Assembly (NCBI GenBank): GCA_038214535.1
Contig: JBBQRS010000146.1
Location: 1 to 10,079, forward strand
DNA: 10,079 nt
Direction: 5' to 3'
Source: JBBQRS01 sp038214535
Lineage (GTDB): Bacteria > Chloroflexota > Anaerolineae > CG2-30-64-16
In this document: positions 8,137 through 10,079 of the stretch, piece after piece
Layout: each line of letters begins with the position of its first letter
Position numbering within the stretch: position 1 is the stretch's first letter
The notes under the pieces: generated by a model
Told to the model about the DNA's origin: nothing
Databases searched by the model: none
What the model saw: only the letters and a program-made list of their open reading frames with translations
Translations under genes and position numbers: made by a program

Positions 8137-8226
8137 GTTCGTAGTGCGCACTTCAGTGCGCCCGTGGTTCGTAGCGCACAGTCCCCTGCGGTCGTGGTTC
8201 GTAGCGCGCAGTCCCCTGCGCCCGCC
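8137..8226. repeat. Three tandem ~30-bp imperfect repeats
   Basis: Units start at 8137, 8167 and 8197, each opening with GTTCGTAGYGCGCA or GTTCGTAGCGCACA. Units 2 and 3 share CAGTCCCCTGCG. The first unit contains a perfect hairpin, GCGCAC-TTCA-GTGCGC (8146-8161). The repeats abut each other with no unique spacers, so this is not a CRISPR array. GTAGCGCGC at 8201-8209 is also the reverse complement of GCGCGCTAC at 8249-8257. These repeats separate the 3' ends of the convergent nuclease and lipoprotein genes. Confidence 0.75.
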
Positions 8227-8234
8227 GCGCCACC

Positions 8235-8257
8235 GAGCGCTCAGGAGCGCGCGCTAC
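8235..8257. repeat. Small GC-rich inverted repeats
   Basis: GAGCGCTC (8235-8242) is a perfect palindrome, and GCGCT (8237-8241) can also pair with AGCGC (8246-8250) across CAGG. GCGCGCTAC (8249-8257) is the inverted partner of GTAGCGCGC (8201-8209), so 8201-8257 can fold as one larger structure. It is probably the closing end of the tandem repeat block next to it. Confidence 0.45.
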
Positions 8258-8277
8258 AAACAAGACGGCGCACTCCT

Positions 8278-8302
8278 AATTCGTAATTCCCAATTCGTAA
8301 TT
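8278..8302. repeat. Direct repeat AATTCGTAATT, 14-bp period
   Basis: AATTCGTAATT at 8278-8288 recurs exactly at 8292-8302, separated by CCC. The AT-rich word stands out from the surrounding GC-rich sequence. It lies just beyond the stop codon (8307-8309) of the minus-strand lipoprotein gene. I see no terminator T-run here. Confidence 0.55.
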
Positions 8303-8306
8303 GCCT

Positions 8307-9242
8307 CTACCGGATGCGCAACTCCACGCGCCCATCCAACGTCTTCACCTCTTCCACGTAATCCTTCGCAGCGATCTGCGCGATTGCCTGATTCGCGATG
8401 CCGGGAATCAGGTTCGCGACCACCCCGCCCGGCTTCACCGACTCGACCTCCAGCGCCAGCACGCCGTTCTTTGCGACCAGCCGGCCCACCAACTCGAAGT
8501 TGCGCAGCTTGAAGATCCCGTAGCCCAGGCTGTCGGCGGTGATGTGCAACTTGCCGTCCGCAAACTTCACCGTCAACCCCGTCGCGGTCACACCCTGCTC
8601 GGCGGCCGCCCCCCCGGCAATCGCCGTCATGATGTCCACCTCGGTGATGACGATCTTGTGCCGGTCCACGGTGGGCGACGGGATCGGCGTGCGCGTTGGG
8701 ATCGGCGTTCGGGTGGCCGGGGCGGTCGTCATGGTTGGCCGCTGCGTCATGGTCGACCTCACGGTTGCCGTTGGCGCAGTGGTCGCGGCTGCCGCAGCGG
8801 CACGCGCCGCGGTGGTCGCCGTCGGCGCGAGCGTTGGCGCAGTGGTCGCCGTCGGCGCGAGCGTTGGCGCACTGGTTGCCGTCGGCGCGAGGGTCGGCGC
8901 ACTGGTCGCGGTCGGCGCGAGCGTTGGTGCAGTGGTCGCGGTCGGCGCGAGCGTCGGCGCACTGGTCGCGGTTGGCGCAGTGGTCGCGGTCGGCGCGAGC
9001 GTTGGCGCAGTGGTCGCCGTGGGTGCGAGCGTTGGCGCAGTGGTCGCGACAGATGCAACGGTCGCCACCGGTTCAATGGACAGCGGGGCAAGCGTCTTGA
9101 CGGGATGCGGCGTCAGCGTCAAAGCCGCCGCGCGCTCCGCCGTCGCTTGAATCTCCACGTCCGTCAGCGGCGGAATCGGCACACACGCCGCCAGCGTCAA
9201 GAGGAGAACGAAGGGCAATGCCAGGTGTTTTAGTCGGTTCAT
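8307..9242 (-). CDS. Lipoprotein with Thr/Ala/Pro repeat stalk and C-terminal alpha/beta domain
   Basis: Taking ATG 9242 as start gives 311 residues. The signal peptide is typical of lipoproteins: MNRLKH, a hydrophobic stretch, then the lipobox LAAC with Cys20 as the lipidation site. Residues 21-65 form a short N-terminal linker. About 66-141 carry seven near-identical decapeptides of the type ATTAPTLAPT plus one shortened unit, followed by an Ala-rich and Thr/Pro-rich linker to about 196. This looks like an extended surface stalk. Residues 197-311 form the only folded-looking part (IVITEVDI, GLTVKFADGKLHI, FELVGRLVAKNGVLALEVESV, ANLIPGIANQAIAQI). It reminds me of DUF2993/LmeA-like or YpmS-like lipid-binding domains, but this is a weak impression. 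GGGAG (9249-9253) lies six bases before ATG 9242. An in-frame GTG at 9266 with a stronger upstream Shine-Dalgarno is an alternative start, adding eight residues. Function unknown. Confidence 0.85.
   Translation of the reverse strand: MNRLKHLALPFVLLLTLAACVPIPPLTDVEIQATAERAAALTLTPHPVKTLAPLSIEPVATVASVATTAPTLAPTATTAPTLAPTATTAPTATSAPTLAPTATTAPTLAPTATSAPTLAPTATSAPTLAPTATTAPTLAPTATTAARAAAAAATTAPTATVRSTMTQRPTMTTAPATRTPIPTRTPIPSPTVDRHKIVITEVDIMTAIAGGAAAEQGVTATGLTVKFADGKLHITADSLGYGIFKLRNFELVGRLVAKNGVLALEVESVKPGGVVANLIPGIANQAIAQIAAKDYVEEVKTLDGRVELRIR
8820..9047 (-). repeat. In-frame 30-bp tandem repeats encoding the lipoprotein stalk
   Basis: Seven 30-bp units and one 18-bp unit run head to tail within the lipoprotein gene, each encoding ATTAPTLAPT or ATSAPTLAPT. 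On the plus strand the recurring word is GTCGGCGCGAGCGTTGGCGC. Unit length is a multiple of three, so gain or loss of units changes stalk length without breaking the frame. High DNA identity between units suggests recent expansion. Confidence 0.85.
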
Positions 9243-9268
9243 GTTTTTCTCCCATGTTTGAGCCACAT
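9239..9268 (-). CDS. Possible nine-codon leader ORF overlapping the lipoprotein start
   Basis: ATG at 9268-9266 opens a nine-residue ORF (MWLKHGRKT) that ends in TGA at 9241-9239. Its stop overlaps the lipoprotein ATG (9242-9240) as ATGA, the usual sign of translational coupling. Its ribosome binding site (AGGAGGTGA, 9277-9285) is stronger than that of the lipoprotein itself and is well spaced at eight bases. The alternative reading is that the same site serves the in-frame GTG at 9266 and the mini-ORF is incidental. Confidence 0.35.
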   Translation of the reverse strand: MWLKHGRKT

Positions 9269-9276
9269 TTGTTTCG

Positions 9277-9285
9277 TCACCTCCT
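9277..9285 (-). promoter_or_regulatory. Near-consensus Shine-Dalgarno upstream of the leader ORF/lipoprotein
   Basis: The minus strand reads AGGAGGTGA, fully complementary to the 3' end of bacterial 16S rRNA. It lies eight bases before ATG 9268 and ten before GTG 9266, but 34 before the lipoprotein ATG at 9242. It therefore favours initiation at 9268 or 9266, with the lipoprotein read by coupling or from the GTG. Confidence 0.65.
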
Positions 9286-9320
9286 ATTATCGCCGCTCTC
9301 GCCCTTTTTGCAACCCCAAC

Positions 9321-9353
9321 AGGTGCAACGCACTTCGGAAGTGCGTTGCACCT
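9321..9353. repeat. Perfect 15-bp hairpin (dispersed-repeat type)
   Basis: AGGTGCAACGCACTT (9321-9335) pairs perfectly with AAGTGCGTTGCACCT (9339-9353) around CGG. TTTTG follows on the plus strand, but no plus-strand gene precedes it. On the minus strand it falls eight bases after the stop of the 53-aa ORF and lacks a T-run. It looks more like a dispersed palindromic repeat than a dedicated terminator, although it could stall minus-strand transcription between that ORF and the lipoprotein gene. The GCACTT core resembles the hairpin at 8146-8161. Confidence 0.75.
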
Positions 9354-9361
9354 TTTGTATC

Positions 9362-9523
9362 TCAGTGGTGCATCCGGGCCGGGCGCCCTGGTAATGACGT
9401 CTCGTCATTTGCCTTCCGTGTGCGGCACTCGCGCCCCCGCGCCCGCCGCAGAAATGTGGCGCTGCCAAACCAGATCCGCTTGCTTCCCAGCATGAGTTTC
9501 TTCGGAATGAATTTGCCGTACAT
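9362..9523 (-). CDS. Small basic protein, 53 aa, hypothetical
   Basis: ATG 9523 opens a 53-residue ORF preceded by GGAGG (9530-9534) at six bases, an almost ideal ribosome binding site. The product starts MYGKFIPKKLMLGSKRIWFG and is very basic, with many Arg/Lys. It ends RPARMHH at TGA 9362-9364. It has no signal peptide, clear membrane span or motif known to me. It lies 69 bp downstream of the 48-aa membrane-protein ORF on the same strand, so the two may be co-transcribed. The arginine-rich second half could be ordinary GC-rich non-coding translation, so the ORF may be spurious despite the good start site. Confidence 0.4.
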   Translation of the reverse strand: MYGKFIPKKLMLGSKRIWFGSATFLRRARGRECRTRKANDETSLPGRPARMHH

Positions 9524-9592
9524 TGTGCACCTCCGCGGTCTTCCTTGACTGATTGTGCTGTCGTTTTATATGAACTCCCGCCGGCAATCTGT

Positions 9593-9739
9593 TTAGAATC
9601 CGTTTGCGTTGAGAAACTGCGTCACGACCGAGCCCAGCCAGAACCCCAACCCCAGGATGGTCAGAAGACCGATTATCGCCAGAAACGTCACAAGATCGGT
9701 GAAGGGTCCGCCCTGTTGTCCATTGTTCCCTTGATACAT
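9593..9739 (-). CDS. Small single-span membrane protein, 48 aa, hypothetical
   Basis: ATG 9739 begins a 48-residue protein with a glycine/glutamine-rich N-terminus (MYQGNNGQQGGPF). A continuous hydrophobic segment follows, about residues 15-39 (LVTFLAIIGLLTILGLGF...), then a short tail ending NANGF. AAAGGAG (its AGGAG at 9748-9752) lies eight bases upstream, a strong ribosome binding site. The topology is one transmembrane helix, and no family is recognised. An AT-rich patch (9779-9786, TATATTAT on this strand) upstream may hold a -10 element, but no -35 is evident. It could be a small membrane regulator or subunit; nothing nearby identifies a partner. Start site, composition and clean stop make it more convincing than the 53-aa ORF downstream. 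Confidence 0.6.
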   Translation of the reverse strand: MYQGNNGQQGGPFTDLVTFLAIIGLLTILGLGFWLGSVVTQFLNANGF

Positions 9740-9968
9740 CTCATAGTCTCCTTTCATTACTGTCTTTCGATTACAAGCATAATATAGAACTCAAAGAAGC
9801 GAACTCTCGTTTTCCTTCTCGTTGTATCGGGCCTGGTCGCGAAAAACTTGTACTATCTCACCACATTCTCACGCAGCAGCGCCGCACACCGCGAATGGCG
9901 GATCTATGTAGTCTGTACTGCCGGTTTTGTCATGATGATACCCTCGCGGAGTGGGCCAACACACAGAT
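9740..9968. other. Upstream region of the 48-aa gene; otherwise nothing recognised
   Basis: About 230 bases without a supported gene. The first part is the leader and possible promoter of the minus-strand small membrane protein. A plus-strand frame from about 9787 reads a hydrophobic stretch (TLVFLLVVSGLVAKNLYYL) but has no usable start codon or ribosome binding site after the stop at 9784-9786. No tRNA or repeat was seen. Confidence 0.4.
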
Positions 9969-10079
9969 GCCAACCCCGCGGGGGGGGAAAACCCCCAGAC
10001 AAGAAAAAACGGGGCCCAAAAAAACCCCCCCCCCACAACGGGGCGGGGCCGGGGGTAAGCGGGACCGGGGGGTTTTATA
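9969..10079. other. Probable low-quality contig end
   Basis: From about 9975 the sequence becomes a succession of homopolymer runs (G8, A4, C5, A6, A7, C10-type runs and repeated GGGG blocks) unlike any upstream region. This is typical of poor base calls or assembly noise at the end of a contig. No feature should be called here. Confidence 0.75.

Noticed and set aside
8820..9047. Regular 30-bp repeats resembling a CRISPR array
   Set aside because: The units abut with no unique spacers and lie in frame within a lipoprotein gene, encoding decapeptides.
9286..9313. Possible promoter for the lipoprotein: TTGCAA (9308-9313) and GATAAT (9286-9291) on the minus strand, 16 bp apart
   Set aside because: The predicted start of transcription would fall inside the AGGAGGTGA Shine-Dalgarno and remove part of it, so the two signals conflict. 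It may be chance.
9787..9960. Plus-strand frame reading a hydrophobic membrane-like stretch near the window end
   Set aside because: No start codon with a ribosome binding site after the upstream stop, and it runs into the poor-quality end sequence.

Overview
The window is GC-rich bacterial DNA, most likely from an uncultured Chloroflexota (Anaerolineae/Caldilineae-like) organism. That placement is an inference from gene style: a large secreted ExeM/NucH-type nuclease ending in a PKD domain and a post-PKD beta domain, a lipoprotein with a long Thr/Ala/Pro-rich 'TAPTLAPTAT' stalk, a TGnTATGAT-type extended -10, and small hairpin repeats scattered between genes. No rRNA, tRNA, CRISPR array, transposase or phage gene was seen.

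Layout. Positions 1-316 are non-coding and repeat-rich, ending in a likely promoter. Positions 317-2356 (+) encode a ClC-family chloride channel/transporter with two CBS domains and a C-terminal TrkA-C/RCK-C domain. It converges, across one bidirectional terminator (2369-2408), on a minus-strand B12-binding-type radical SAM gene (2470-4217). That gene is broken by a one-base frameshift near 3939-3950. The region 4218-4630 is the divergent intergenic region between the radical SAM gene and a 1148-residue secreted nuclease (4631-8077, +), which ends in its own terminator (8097-8133).

Positions 8134-8306 hold tandem 30-bp hairpin-type repeats. A minus-strand lipoprotein gene (8307-9242) follows. 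Its start is preceded by a nine-codon leader ORF that carries a near-perfect Shine-Dalgarno and overlaps the lipoprotein start as ATGA. Upstream of it lie a 33-bp perfect hairpin repeat (9321-9353) and two short minus-strand ORFs with good ribosome binding sites: a 53-aa basic protein (9362-9523) and a 48-aa single-span membrane protein (9593-9739). The last ~110 bases (9969-10079) look like low-quality contig-end sequence.

The genes do not form one pathway. The ClC protein sits in the cytoplasmic membrane, the nuclease is exported, the lipoprotein is surface-anchored, and the radical SAM enzyme is a cytoplasmic protein of unknown substrate. The points most worth a second look are the ClC ion-pathway residues (gating Glu present, proton Glu replaced by Val), the radical SAM frameshift, the leader ORF with ATGA overlap, the two small ORFs, and the hairpin repeats shared by three intergenic regions. 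I found no convincing new multi-gene system.
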